From positions 372,001-436,000 of the forward strand of contig JAEYAW010000031.1 in the NCBI GenBank assembly GCA_023404675.1: a stretch of 64,000 nt of DNA. The letters are read 5' to 3'. This stretch comes from Pseudomonadota bacterium. GTDB lineage: Bacteria > Pseudomonadota > Alphaproteobacteria > Rhizobiales > Xanthobacteraceae. Every line of letters begins with the position of its first letter. Positions within the stretch are counted from its first letter, which is position 1. The translations under genes and the position numbers were made by a program. Below the pieces are notes generated by a model, which saw only the letters and a program-made list of their open reading frames with translations, searched no databases and was not told the origin of the DNA. Positions 33,105 to 42,950 of the stretch are shown piece after piece.

Positions 33105-33887
33105 ATGAGCGAAGCATTCGAATACATCATCGTCGAACGCAAAGGCGGCGTCGGCATCATCCAGCTCAACCGCCCGAAGATGCTCAATGCGCTTTCGTTC
33201 GGGGTGTTTCGCGAGATCGCCACCGCCGTTGCCTCGCTCGAAGCCGACGACGCCATCGGCTGCCTGCTCATCACCGGAAACGAAAAGGCGTTTGCCGCCG
33301 GCGCGGACATCAAGGAGATGCAGCCGAAGGGCTTCATCGACATGTTCAACGCCGACTTCACGGCGATCGGCGGCGACCGCGTCGCGCGCTGCACCAAGCC
33401 GGTGATCGCGGCCGTGAGCGGCTACGCGCTTGGCGGCGGCTGCGAACTTGCGATGATGTGCGACTTCATCATCGCATCCGAAACGGCGAAGTTCGGCCAG
33501 CCCGAAATCACGCTGGCGACCATTCCCGGTATCGGCGGCACCCAGCGCCTGACCCGCGCCATCGGCAAGGCCAAGGCGATGGACCTGTGCCTCACCGGGC
33601 GCATGATGGATGCGGCCGAGGCGGAACGAGCGGGCCTTGTGAGCCGGATCGTTCCAGTCGACAAGCTGATGGAGGAAGCGCTCGCCGCCGCCGAGAAGAT
33701 CGCGTCGATGTCGCGCCCGGTGACAACGGCGGCCAAGCGCGCCGTCAACCGTGCGCTGGAGACGTCGCTGGCCGAGGGCATGGAGCTGGAACGCGACCTG
33801 TTCCGCTCGACCTTCGCGCTCGCCGACCGCTCCGAAGGCATGGCCGCGTTCATCGAGAAGCGCAAACCGGACTTTAAGAACAGATAG
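33105..33887 (+). CDS. Enoyl-CoA hydratase
   Basis: A 260-residue crotonase-family enzyme that hydrates trans-2-enoyl-CoA in beta-oxidation. The oxyanion-hole segments are AFAAGADIKEM (about residues 65-75) and GYALGGGCELAMMCD. The two catalytic Glu are present, in GGGCELA (about 114) and FGQPEITLATIPGIGG (about 134), as in authentic hydratases. The C-terminus FIEKRKPDFKNR is typical. GGGAG lies 6 nt before the ATG. It stands alone; a short fragment resembling a truncated palindromic repeat (GGTCATCCCCGCGAGG near 33037) precedes it. Confidence 0.93.
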   Translation: MSEAFEYIIVERKGGVGIIQLNRPKMLNALSFGVFREIATAVASLEADDAIGCLLITGNEKAFAAGADIKEMQPKGFIDMFNADFTAIGGDRVARCTKPVIAAVSGYALGGGCELAMMCDFIIASETAKFGQPEITLATIPGIGGTQRLTRAIGKAKAMDLCLTGRMMDAAEAERAGLVSRIVPVDKLMEEALAAAEKIASMSRPVTTAAKRAVNRALETSLAEGMELERDLFRSTFALADRSEGMAAFIEKRKPDFKNR

Positions 33888-34107
33888 CGCGATCTTTTTG
33901 TGAGTCGCGACCTGCGCGAAAGCGACGGCGAGGCGGCTTCAAAAGGAGTTGACCTGCTCCCGCCTCGGGCGCGACATATCGCTGCGCGCTCTCGATGTCA
34001 CAGGCTTTGGATTACTGCGGCGGCCCTCTATGCGCTGCGGCGCGGGTCCTTTAAACAGGGACTCGGGTGTCGGCACGGGGCGGACTTCCGGGTTGCCGCG
34101 GGTGGGT

Positions 34108-35523
34108 ATGAGCGAGCGTGCGTCAGGGGTAAGGATAAGCGGGGCGACCCCACGAACGGGTGGCCTGATCGGGATTGCGCTGGCCCTCAGCCTCATTTCA
34201 TCTGGAGCGATCGCGGACACTCTGACGGAAGCCCTGACGCGGGCGTACCAGACCAATCCCCAGCTCAATGCGGATCGCGCCCGTCAGCGGGCAACCGACG
34301 AGAATGTTCCGCAGGCTCTCGCCGGGTACCGGCCGCAGCTTGTCGCAACCCTGAGCGCAGGCCTTGCGTCCGTCCGCAACCTGCTTCCGGACAACACGGT
34401 CCAGAGCGCCACGCTCAAGCCGTGGCAGATCGGCCTGACAGTCCAGCAGACGCTCTTCAACGGCTTCAAGACGGCGAACAGCGTGCGCGTCGCCGAGTTT
34501 CAGGTCCGGTCCGGGCGCGAGGCGCTGCGCAATGTCGGCCAGGGCGTGCTGCTCGATGCGGTGACGGCCTATTCCAACGTGTTGGCCAATCAGGCGCTGG
34601 TGGAAGCCCAGCGTGCGAACGTCGCGTTTCTCCGCGAAACGCTGGAGATCACGCGCAAACGCCTGAATGCCGGTGACGTGACGCCGACCGACACCGCTCA
34701 GGCCGAGGCTCGCCTCAATCGCGGACTGGCCGATCTGAACAATGCCGAAGTCAACCTGGCCATCAGTCAGGCCACCTACACACAGGTGATCGGCTCCGCA
34801 CCGGGCCGCCTCACCCCGGCGGAGATGATCGACAGGCTGCTGCCGCGCAGCCGCGAGAATGCCACCGACCTCGCCTTCAGGCAGCACCCGGCCGTGCTGG
34901 CCGCCGGCTTCGATGTCGATTCGGCGACCGCCAGCATCGGCGTCGCGCAAAGTTCGCTGCTGCCCAGCATCACGGTGCAGGGCAACGTGAACCGGAGCGT
35001 GCAGACCGACACCACGCTCGGCACGAACCGGACCGACGAGGCCTCCATCATCGGCCAGATGAACGCGCCGATCTATGACGGCGGCACAGCCGCGTCCCAG
35101 ACGCGACAGGCCAAGGAGGTCGTGGCGCAAAGCCGTCTGGTGCTCGATCACGTTCGCAATCAGGCCCGCACCGCAGCCATCAGCGCCTGGGTCACAAGCG
35201 AAGGCGCGAAGGTGGCGGTTCAGGCCGCCGAGTCGGAGGTCCGCGCCGCGACGGTGGCATTGCAGGGCGTGCAGCGCGAGGCACAGGGCGGCCAGCGTAC
35301 GACGCTGGACGTGCTGAACTCGCAGCAGGATCTCAATCTGGCGCGCGCACGACTGATCGGCGCCCAGCGCGACCGCGTGATTGCGTCCTACACGCTGCTG
35401 AGTTCGATCGGGCGGCTTGATGTACGCACGCTCGGCCTCAAGACTCCCGACTATCTGCCCGAGGTGCACTATCAGCAGGTGCGCGACGCGTGGCACGGAC
35501 TGCGCACGCCGTCAGGGCAATAA
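34108..35523 (+). CDS. tolC: TolC family outer membrane channel protein
   Basis: A 471-residue outer-membrane channel for type I secretion or tripartite efflux. A signal-like segment (GGLIGIALALSLISSGAIAD, ending near residue 35) precedes the typical start DTLTEALTRAYQTNPQLNAD. Two repeats of the TolC fold follow: LKPWQIGLTVQQTLFNGFKT in the first half and INAPIYDGGTAASQTRQAKE-like sequence in the second, plus NSQQDLNLARARLIGAQRDR near the end. ATG 34108 was chosen after GGGTGGGT. It converges on the RND efflux operon, and could serve as its outer-membrane partner. The 220 bp in front show no other gene. Confidence 0.9.
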   Translation: MSERASGVRISGATPRTGGLIGIALALSLISSGAIADTLTEALTRAYQTNPQLNADRARQRATDENVPQALAGYRPQLVATLSAGLASVRNLLPDNTVQSATLKPWQIGLTVQQTLFNGFKTANSVRVAEFQVRSGREALRNVGQGVLLDAVTAYSNVLANQALVEAQRANVAFLRETLEITRKRLNAGDVTPTDTAQAEARLNRGLADLNNAEVNLAISQATYTQVIGSAPGRLTPAEMIDRLLPRSRENATDLAFRQHPAVLAAGFDVDSATASIGVAQSSLLPSITVQGNVNRSVQTDTTLGTNRTDEASIIGQMNAPIYDGGTAASQTRQAKEVVAQSRLVLDHVRNQARTAAISAWVTSEGAKVAVQAAESEVRAATVALQGVQREAQGGQRTTLDVLNSQQDLNLARARLIGAQRDRVIASYTLLSSIGRLDVRTLGLKTPDYLPEVHYQQVRDAWHGLRTPSGQ

Positions 35524-35570
35524 AGCGGGCGGTGAAAGAGCGAACGCTGACCGGACATCCGGTCGGCCGA

Positions 35571-36791
35571 TCACATCGAGTGCCTCAGGCGCACCCGGAT
35601 GCCGCTTTCTTCCAGCCCACTCACGATGGCTTCGCCGTGGGCGAAGTCCTGCGCCTCGACCAGCAGTTCGACATCCGTCGATGTCACGGACAGCGCGCCA
35701 AAAATGCGCTGATGCTGAACCTCGACGATGTTGCCGCCCAGCCTTGCCACCGTTTCGGCAAGACGCGCCAGAGCGCCCGGCCTGTCCGCGATCTCGACCG
35801 TCAGCGCGATCAGCCGCCCGTCGCGCACGAGACCGCGCATCAGCACGTTGGCGAGAACCCGCGTATCGATATTGCCGCCGCTGATGATGAGTCCAACCTT
35901 GCGGCCGGCGAATTTCTGCGGATCGGCCAGCAGTGCCGCCAGCGCGGCAGCGCCCGCGCCTTCCGCGACCGTCTTCTCGATCTCCACCAGCAGAATCACC
36001 GCGCGCTCGATCAGCGCTTCGGAGACGGTCATCACGCCCACGCCGCATCGCCGCAGGATCGCCATCGGCAGCGCGCCGACATCGCGCACGGCAATGCCCT
36101 CGGCCACCGTTGGCCCGCCAACTGAGACAGGTTCACCGGATAACATCTGTGAGGCCGCCGCGTAGGACTCCACCTCGACGCCGACGATCTCGGTGCCCGG
36201 ATGGAGCGCGTGCGCGACCACGGCGCAGCCGCCGATCATGCCGCCGCCGCCGACCGGCACAACGATGCAGTCGAGCGCGGGCTGTTCTTCCAGCATTTCC
36301 AGCGCGAGCGTGCCCTGCCCCGCGATCACGGCCGCGTCGTTGTAGGGATGCACGAATGTCAGTCCTTCGCGCGCCGCCAGATCCTGAGCGAAAGCGGCAG
36401 CTTCCGACAGCGTTTCGCCTTCAAGCAGAACGCGGGCACCGAGCGCGCGCGTGTTGCCGACCTTCACGAACGGCGTGGTCTGCGGCATCACGATGGTCGC
36501 GGCGATCCCGAGCCGCCGCGCATGATGCGCCACGCCCTGCGCGTGGTTTCCGGCCGACATCGCAATCACGCCGCGCCGCGCCTCGTCCTGTGTCAGGAGC
36601 GCCAGCCTGTTGGCGGCGCCGCGTTCCTTGAACGAAGCGGTGAACTGCAGATTCTCCAGCTTCAGCCAGACCTCCGCGCCGGTGATCGCGGACAGCGTCG
36701 CGGACCTCAGGAACGGCGTGCGCACCACATGCCCGGCGATGCGCTGCTCGGCCGCGCGAACATCGTCGAGCGTCACAGTCATGTCGTTCAC
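35571..36791 (-). CDS. Threonine ammonia-lyase with ACT domain
   Basis: A PLP enzyme of about 406 residues converting threonine to 2-oxobutanoate and ammonia. PLP Lys lies in the FTASFKERGA motif (about residue 55). The Gly-rich phosphate loop is VPVGGGGMIGG. The C-terminal 80 residues form one ACT regulatory domain (LIALTVEIADRPGALARLAE), as in the catabolic-type (TdcB-like plus ACT) enzymes, not the two-ACT biosynthetic IlvA. GTG 36791 overlaps the RND pump stop (GTGA) and has GGAG 8 nt upstream; ATG 36782 is the alternative. The overlap with an efflux pump gene is unexpected for a metabolic enzyme. Confidence 0.9.
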   Translation of the reverse strand: MNDMTVTLDDVRAAEQRIAGHVVRTPFLRSATLSAITGAEVWLKLENLQFTASFKERGAANRLALLTQDEARRGVIAMSAGNHAQGVAHHARRLGIAATIVMPQTTPFVKVGNTRALGARVLLEGETLSEAAAFAQDLAAREGLTFVHPYNDAAVIAGQGTLALEMLEEQPALDCIVVPVGGGGMIGGCAVVAHALHPGTEIVGVEVESYAAASQMLSGEPVSVGGPTVAEGIAVRDVGALPMAILRRCGVGVMTVSEALIERAVILLVEIEKTVAEGAGAAALAALLADPQKFAGRKVGLIISGGNIDTRVLANVLMRGLVRDGRLIALTVEIADRPGALARLAETVARLGGNIVEVQHQRIFGALSVTSTDVELLVEAQDFAHGEAIVSGLEESGIRVRLRHSM

Positions 36792-39700
36792 TTGGGGGTC
36801 TCCGTGATCGGAGCCTTGGCACGCGAGAAGAACAGGATCAGCACCGGCAAGGTGATCAGGATCACCAGCGGCGCGATCGCCATGCCCGTCACCACCACGA
36901 GCGCGAGCGGCTTCTGCACCTGCGAGCCGATGCCTTCGGACACGGCCGCCGGCAACAGCCCGACTCCCGCCACGATGCATGTCATCAGAACAGGCCGGAA
37001 CTGCAACTCGCAGGCCCGGACCACCGCCTGCACGCGCTCCATGCCTGCGGTGATCAGCTGATTGTACTGCGAGAGCACGATGATGCCGTCCATCACCGCG
37101 ATGCCGAACAGCGCGATGAAACCGATCGCGGCCGACACGCTGAACGGAATGCCGCTGAGGAAAAGCCCCAGCACGCCGCCGAACACTGCCATCGGGATCA
37201 CGCTCATGGCGAGCGCCGTATCCCAGATGGTGCCGAAGTTGAACCAGAGCAGCATCGCCATCAGCACAAGGCTGATCGGCACCACGATCGACAGGCGCTG
37301 AATCGCATCCTGCAAATTGCCGAATTCGCCAACCCAATCCATGTGCGAACCGGGCGGCAGCTTCACCTGCTCGGCGACCTTGCGTTGCGCTTCCTGAATC
37401 GCGCTGCCGAGATCGCGGTCGCGAACGGAGAACTTGATCGGCAGATAGCGTTCCTGCTGCTCGCGATAGATGTAGGCCGCACCCGACAGCAGCTTGATGG
37501 TGGCCACCTCGCTCAACGGCACCTGCGTGATGCCGTTCGGCCCCTGCGCCCCGATGCGCAGATTGTGGATGGCTTCCGCACTCTTGCGGTATTCTGGAGC
37601 AAGGCGAACGATGATCGGGAAGTGCCGGTCGCTGCCCGCTTCATACAGGTCGCCGGCGCTGTCGCCACCGATCGCCAGCCGGATCGTCGCATTGATGTCC
37701 CCGGGCGAGAGGCCGTAGCGCGCGGCACGCGCACGATCCACGTCGATCTGGATCGTCGGCTGCCCGAGCGAGGTGAAGACCGCAAGGTCCGTCACACCGC
37801 GCACCGTCGACAGCACATCCTTGATCTCGTTCGCGGTCCTGGTCAGTTCCTCCAGGTCCGAGCCGAACAGCTTGATGGAATTCTCCCCCTTCACGCCCGA
37901 CACGGCCTCGGCCACGTTGTCTTGCAGGTATTGCGAGAAGTTGAACTCGACGCCAGGAAACTCCTTCTGCAGCGAGGCGAGAATCTGCGCGGTGAGTTCA
38001 TCCTTGTCCTTGGTGCCTGGCCATTGCGAAACCGGCTTTAAGGGCGCGAAGAACTCGGCATTGAAGAACCCGGCGGCGTCGGTGCCATCGTCGGGCCGTC
38101 CGTGCTGGGACACCACCGTTTCCACCTCCGGCCGCGCGGCGATCAGCTTGCGCATGCGGTTAACGTAGGTGTTTCCCTCCTCAAGCGAGATGGTCGACGG
38201 CAAGGTGGCGCGGATCCAGAGATTGCCCTCTTCGAGCTTCGGCAGAAATTCGAGGCCGAGCGACCTGGCGATCAGGACCGTGGCGATCAGCAGCGCGACG
38301 GCCCCGCTCGCGACCCACGCACGATGGCCGACCGCCCAGCGCAGCAAGGGCATGTAGATCGCGTGAATCTTCCGCACGAGCCAGGTTTCGGTTTCCTTCA
38401 TATGCGCCGGCAACAGAATCGCGCTGAGCGCGGGTGTTACGGTGAAGGTCGCGAGCAGGCCGCCGATCAGCGCATAGGCATAGGTCTTCGCCATCGGGCC
38501 AAAAATGTTGCCTTCCACACCGCTGAGCGTGAACAGCGGCAGGAACGCGGCGATGATGATCGCGGCTGCGAAGAAAATCGAACGCGCCACGTCCTTCGAG
38601 GCGCCGAGAATTGCATCGCTCTTGACGCCGAACACCGCTCCGGCCGAAGCGCCGGCGGCGATGGCCGTTAATCCCAGTCTCGAAAAAATCGCCTCGACCA
38701 TGATGACGGTTGAATCGACGATCAGGCCGAAATCGATCGCGCCGACGGACAGCAGGTTCGCCGACTCGCCCCGTAATACCATGATGATCACGGCGAAGAA
38801 CAGCGCGAACGGAATCGTCGCGCCGACGATCACCGCGCTGCGCAGATCCCCGAGGAAAATCCACTGGATCAGCACGATCAAGAGGATACCGACCACCATG
38901 TTGTGGAGCACGGTGTGGGTCGTGACCTCGATCAGATCCTTGCGGTCGTAGATCCGCTCGATCTTCACGCCCGGCGGAAGCAGGCCGGACTTGTTGATCT
39001 TCTTCACCTCCGCTTCGACACGCGCGATGGTCGGCGAACTCTGCTCGCCGCGTCGCATCAGGACGATACCCTGCACGATGTCGTCATCATTGGCGATGCC
39101 GGCGATGCCGAGCCGCGGCTTCTCACCGACGACGACAGTCGCGATATCCTTCACAAGAACCGGATTGCCGTTGACCTGCGAGATCATCGTGTTGGCGATG
39201 TCGTCGACCGACTTGATCAGTCCGACGCCGCGCACCACGGCGGACTGCTGGCCGATATTGACCGTGTTGCCGCCGACATTGATGTTGGCGTTCCCAACCG
39301 CCTGCAGCACCTGAGGCAAGGTCAGGCCGTTGGCGACAAGGCGATTGTTGTCGACCTGAATTTCATAAGTCTTCGTTCGCCCGCCCCAGCCCGTCACGTC
39401 GATCACGCCCGGCACGGCGCGGAATCGGCGCTGCAACACCCAATCCTGCAACGTCTTCAGATCCAGCACGCTGAACTGCGGCGGCCCGACCAGACGATAG
39501 CGGAAGATTTCACCGATCGGGCTGAGCGGCGAAATCTGCGGCTGCGCGTTGCCGGGCAGCGGCGCAAGCTGCGACAGGCGGTTGAGCACCTGCTGAAGCG
39601 CCTGATCGTAGGTGTAATCGAACGAGAACTGCAGCTTGACGTCCGAAAGACCGTAGAGGGAGATGGTCCGGATCGTCTTGAGATTCTTCAGGCCCGCCAC

Positions 39701-39913
39701 CTGTGTCTCGATCGGGATGGTGATATAGCGCTCGATCTCCTCGGCCGAGAGGCCGGGACTCTGCGTCACGATATCGACCATTGGCGGCGTGGGGTCGGGA
39801 TAGGCTTCGATATTGAGATGCGCGAAGGCGACGACGCCCCCGATCAGAACAGCGACGAACAGGCCAAGCGTCAGAAAACGACGGCTGACGGCTGCGGCAA
39901 CCAGACGATGCAT
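36788..39913 (-). CDS. RND efflux pump, CzcA/CusA heavy-metal family
   Basis: A 1041-residue inner-membrane proton-driven pump. Twelve helices and two large periplasmic loops are evident. The N-terminus is RRFLTLGLFVAVLIGGVVAF followed by NIEAYPDPTPPMVDI, characteristic of the heavy-metal branch. Helix 4 carries AIDFGLIVDSTVIMVEAIF, with the paired acidic residues (DFG...VD...E) typical of CzcA/CusA-type transporters. It works with the adaptor encoded just upstream (80-bp gap) and an outer-membrane channel, possibly the TolC at 34108-35523. The metal cannot be read from sequence. The 3' end overlaps the threonine ammonia-lyase start. Confidence 0.93.
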   Translation of the reverse strand: MHRLVAAAVSRRFLTLGLFVAVLIGGVVAFAHLNIEAYPDPTPPMVDIVTQSPGLSAEEIERYITIPIETQVAGLKNLKTIRTISLYGLSDVKLQFSFDYTYDQALQQVLNRLSQLAPLPGNAQPQISPLSPIGEIFRYRLVGPPQFSVLDLKTLQDWVLQRRFRAVPGVIDVTGWGGRTKTYEIQVDNNRLVANGLTLPQVLQAVGNANINVGGNTVNIGQQSAVVRGVGLIKSVDDIANTMISQVNGNPVLVKDIATVVVGEKPRLGIAGIANDDDIVQGIVLMRRGEQSSPTIARVEAEVKKINKSGLLPPGVKIERIYDRKDLIEVTTHTVLHNMVVGILLIVLIQWIFLGDLRSAVIVGATIPFALFFAVIIMVLRGESANLLSVGAIDFGLIVDSTVIMVEAIFSRLGLTAIAAGASAGAVFGVKSDAILGASKDVARSIFFAAAIIIAAFLPLFTLSGVEGNIFGPMAKTYAYALIGGLLATFTVTPALSAILLPAHMKETETWLVRKIHAIYMPLLRWAVGHRAWVASGAVALLIATVLIARSLGLEFLPKLEEGNLWIRATLPSTISLEEGNTYVNRMRKLIAARPEVETVVSQHGRPDDGTDAAGFFNAEFFAPLKPVSQWPGTKDKDELTAQILASLQKEFPGVEFNFSQYLQDNVAEAVSGVKGENSIKLFGSDLEELTRTANEIKDVLSTVRGVTDLAVFTSLGQPTIQIDVDRARAARYGLSPGDINATIRLAIGGDSAGDLYEAGSDRHFPIIVRLAPEYRKSAEAIHNLRIGAQGPNGITQVPLSEVATIKLLSGAAYIYREQQERYLPIKFSVRDRDLGSAIQEAQRKVAEQVKLPPGSHMDWVGEFGNLQDAIQRLSIVVPISLVLMAMLLWFNFGTIWDTALAMSVIPMAVFGGVLGLFLSGIPFSVSAAIGFIALFGIAVMDGIIVLSQYNQLITAGMERVQAVVRACELQFRPVLMTCIVAGVGLLPAAVSEGIGSQVQKPLALVVVTGMAIAPLVILITLPVLILFFSRAKAPITETPK

Positions 39914-39992
39914 CGATCAGGATATCCCGGAACAGAGAAAACAGGTCTCGGCCCCGGCACACAGATCACAACACCAGGGCGTGTGTCGACGA

Positions 39993-41231
39993 TCAACTCG
40001 CGGAGGCGGCACGATCGATGAAGAGGCTGCCCTTGGTGACAATGCGCTCCCCGGCTTCGAGGTTGGCAAGGACCTCGACATTGTCGCCATTAACGAGTCC
40101 CGTGCGGATCGTGCGCATTTCAATCGTCTGATCCGGATTGGCAATCCATACCCGTACCTGGTCGCCGTCATAGATCAGCGCCTGCCGGGGCACGGCCACC
40201 GCCGGATGGTCGCCGCCGGAATAGATCGTGACATTGGCGAACATCTCGGGCTTCAAAGCGCCGGCCCTGTTGTCGATGGTGGCCCGCACCGTCAGCCGGC
40301 GCGTCGCGGGATCGATCGCCGCCGCCACGTAGTTGACCCGGGCGGACAGTGTCCGGCGCGGCAGCGCCAGCACGGAAAACTGCATATCCTGACCGACCTC
40401 GACCTCGGCGGCCTCGCTTTCGCGAACGAAGGCGGTGAGCCAGACGGTGGAGAGATCGCCGATGACAAAAACCGGATCGCTGGCGCCGGAATTGACATAC
40501 TGCCCGGGACCGATCTTGCGCTGGACCACCGTTCCGGCAATCGGCGCGTAGATCGTGATCTCGGGGCTGATCCGTCCCTGCTTCTCGAAGGTCGAGATCG
40601 CGTCGTCGTTGAAGCCGAGGATCCCCAGACGATTACGCGCAGCCTGCAAAGTGATTTCGGCCGAACGCATGTCGTTCTGGGCCGTCACCAGATTGGCCTG
40701 GGCCTGCTGAAAATCCTTCAGCGGCACGGCCTTGCCGTCGAACAGATCGCTGGCCCGCTTGTTCTGAATGTCGGCGAGTTCAAGCGCCGACTTCGCCTTG
40801 TTCAAGCCGGTGAGAGCGGCGACGAAATCGTTCTGCGCCTGGACGGTGTCGGCCGCCTCGATCACGAACAGCGGCTGGCCCTGCTCGACGTGATCGCCGG
40901 GGCGAGCCATCAGCCTTGTCACCCGGCCGGCATAGGGCGAGAACACCGGGGTGGAGCGATCCTCATCCACCGCGATCTTGCCCTCGGTGACGTGCTCTGA
41001 CCGGAAAGCCTGCTCCTTGACGGTTGCAAAGGTGAGGGACGCCCACTCGGCTTCGGTGGGAGAGTAGCGCGTCGCGGTCCGCCGGGACTGGCTGGAAATC
41101 TCGGAGGGCGGCTCGGACGGCCGGGACTGCCACCAGACGGCCCCGCCCGCGACGGCCGCAATCAGCACGACGCCGATGGCAAGCCGCGGGATCTGCCAAC
41201 CGTGCGCGCCAGAAGTCGTCATCTTGACCAT
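39993..41231 (-). CDS. RND periplasmic adaptor (CzcB/HlyD-type membrane fusion protein)
   Basis: A 412-residue adaptor anchored by one N-terminal helix (WQIPRLAIGVVLIAAVAGGA). Biotinyl-lipoyl halves (DRSTPVFSPYAGRVTRLMAR and ITIYAPIAGTVVQRKIGPGQ) flank a coiled-coil hairpin (about residues 130-200, ALTGLNKAKSALELADIQNK). Beta-barrel and membrane-proximal domains follow (TRRLTVRATIDNRAGALKPE). It links the CzcA-like pump to the outer membrane channel. ATG 41231 is chosen; ATG 41222 is also possible. There is no His-rich metal-binding N-terminus. The 174-bp region upstream, AT-rich around 41275-41355, should contain the operon promoter. Confidence 0.9.
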   Translation of the reverse strand: MVKMTTSGAHGWQIPRLAIGVVLIAAVAGGAVWWQSRPSEPPSEISSQSRRTATRYSPTEAEWASLTFATVKEQAFRSEHVTEGKIAVDEDRSTPVFSPYAGRVTRLMARPGDHVEQGQPLFVIEAADTVQAQNDFVAALTGLNKAKSALELADIQNKRASDLFDGKAVPLKDFQQAQANLVTAQNDMRSAEITLQAARNRLGILGFNDDAISTFEKQGRISPEITIYAPIAGTVVQRKIGPGQYVNSGASDPVFVIGDLSTVWLTAFVRESEAAEVEVGQDMQFSVLALPRRTLSARVNYVAAAIDPATRRLTVRATIDNRAGALKPEMFANVTIYSGGDHPAVAVPRQALIYDGDQVRVWIANPDQTIEMRTIRTGLVNGDNVEVLANLEAGERIVTKGSLFIDRAASAS

Positions 41232-41405
41232 TGATGTGGATTCCGGAGTCCAGCCATTCCGCGGCAGGATGCCGCATAATCCGTTTAATAGTGCCTTACA
41301 ATCATGACAAACAACGTAAAAAACGGGGCGTCTGGACGAAAACGTAATAATTTCGCGAATGTCGCACCCTGCGGCTGAACCGCCGCTGAACGACAACTTC
41401 AGAAG

Positions 41406-42809
41406 TTAGAACGCGGCGTTGCCCCACGCCGGAGGGTCGGTCCCGAGCGGAACCGACGGCTGGTCCCACCGCGCTGCCGTCTGCGAAAGTACGGCACTGT
41501 GGGCAACGGCAAGCAGGGTGCCGAATCCGGATTCCTGCTGCCCCAGACACGAATTCACGGCGGCCTTAGTCAGATCCGGAGCCGAGAGGCCATCGGCGAT
41601 CCGCCCCATTTCCCGGAGCCATCGCCCGGTCTGGGCCAGCGACACCCGGACATGCCAGCTTCCGCCCTCGGTGGACTGGCGCAGTCTGGCCATCGTGGCC
41701 CCGAGGGCCATCAGATAGCCGGTGGCGTGGTCCAGCATCTGGGCCGGCAGTTCCTTCGGTCCCTCAACGCCGGCCGCCTGCCCCTCGGCGTGGTTGAAGC
41801 CCGTCGCCGTCTGCACGAGCGAGTCGAAGCCGCGCCGCCCGGCCCACGGCCCGACATGGCCGTAAGCCGACAGCGAGACATGGACGATGCCCGGCCGAAG
41901 GCTGGCGACCTGCTCCGGCGAAAAGCCGAGGGCATCGAGCCCGCCCGGCCTGTACCCCTGCGAAAAGACATCCGCATCGGCCAACAGGCGGCGCAGCATG
42001 TCCTGCCCGTCCGACGTCGCGAGATCAACGAAGGCCGAGCGCTTGCCGCGCCCGGTGTCGATCACAAGCCAGGGAATCGATGGCAGGCGGGGGCTGGCGA
42101 TCAGCAGCACCTCCGCGCCGTGCGCTGCCAGCGTGCGCCCCGCCACAGGCCCCGCGATGACGCGGGACAGATCGAGCACCCGCACACCGGAGAGCGGACG
42201 CGAGGGATCCGCCGACCACGGACGCGGCGGCGCGTCACCGATCTTCTCGATGGTCAGCACGGGAAGCGTGGCGATGGCCTGCGCCTGCGGCAGGGCGGAC
42301 CATTCCTCATGGGAGCGCATCAGCGCGACGACACAGCCTCCCGCATAGGCCGCGCTTTCGAACGCCTCGCCGTCCCACCGCATCAGGGCCGCCTGAACGG
42401 TCTCCCGTTCCGGCGTGCAGCCGAGCACCTTGCAGACATTGTCGCGGTGGTGGGGAAAGTTGGTGTGCAGCCGCACGAACCGGCCATCGCCAGTGCGGTA
42501 GACCCCGGCGATGGCATCCCACGCGGGCGGCGGCGGGTTGCCGTCGACGCGCAGATACCGCTCGCTGCGGCACTCGGCCATCGCGTGCGCAAGATCGACG
42601 CTGACGGTCTGGTATTGGCCGGTCCGCGCGCGCCAGATCTCTGCGGCGGCAAGGCCCGCCGCGGCAATGCTCGCCTGCCCGGCCGCGCCGACGCGGAACG
42701 AGGACGGCAGGCCGGGCTCGCGGCCGGTGAGCGACACCGCATCGAGGGCTGCGCCATCGCCGCCGGCCGTAGCCCAAAGGTTCGCCAGAATGTTGCGAGT
42801 GGATTGCAT
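41406..42809 (-). CDS. CaiB/BaiF-type (family III) CoA-transferase
   Basis: A 467-residue class III CoA-transferase that moves CoA between carboxylic acids. The typical core starts near residue 195 (LSGVRVLDLSRVIAGPVAGR, TLAAHGAEVL). The catalytic Asp is probably in QMLDHATGYLMALG (about residue 350). The first 190 residues form an additional partial CoA-transferase-like segment (ASIAAAGLAAAEIWRARTGQ), an arrangement known in some longer members. GGAGGAACGCC gives a strong ribosome binding site at ATG 42809. It lies 141 bp downstream of dnaE2 in the same direction, with no obvious functional link. The substrate is unknown. Confidence 0.88.
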   Translation of the reverse strand: MQSTRNILANLWATAGGDGAALDAVSLTGREPGLPSSFRVGAAGQASIAAAGLAAAEIWRARTGQYQTVSVDLAHAMAECRSERYLRVDGNPPPPAWDAIAGVYRTGDGRFVRLHTNFPHHRDNVCKVLGCTPERETVQAALMRWDGEAFESAAYAGGCVVALMRSHEEWSALPQAQAIATLPVLTIEKIGDAPPRPWSADPSRPLSGVRVLDLSRVIAGPVAGRTLAAHGAEVLLIASPRLPSIPWLVIDTGRGKRSAFVDLATSDGQDMLRRLLADADVFSQGYRPGGLDALGFSPEQVASLRPGIVHVSLSAYGHVGPWAGRRGFDSLVQTATGFNHAEGQAAGVEGPKELPAQMLDHATGYLMALGATMARLRQSTEGGSWHVRVSLAQTGRWLREMGRIADGLSAPDLTKAAVNSCLGQQESGFGTLLAVAHSAVLSQTAARWDQPSVPLGTDPPAWGNAAF

Positions 42810-42950
42810 GGCGTTCCTCCGCCGAAATCGCGTTTGCCACGAGCAATCTACAAAGCTTGCGGCCAAATCGCTGGATACAAATGCGGATGGCAGACTTGCC
42901 GGATCCGATGCCGGACACCTCGGCCGCGCGCGGACGCAACGCAAAAGACC

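Noticed and set aside
35571..37337. Long reverse frame of 588 codons including threonine ammonia-lyase
   Set aside because: The first 180 codons are a wrong-frame reading of the RND pump; the enzyme begins at 36791 or 36782.
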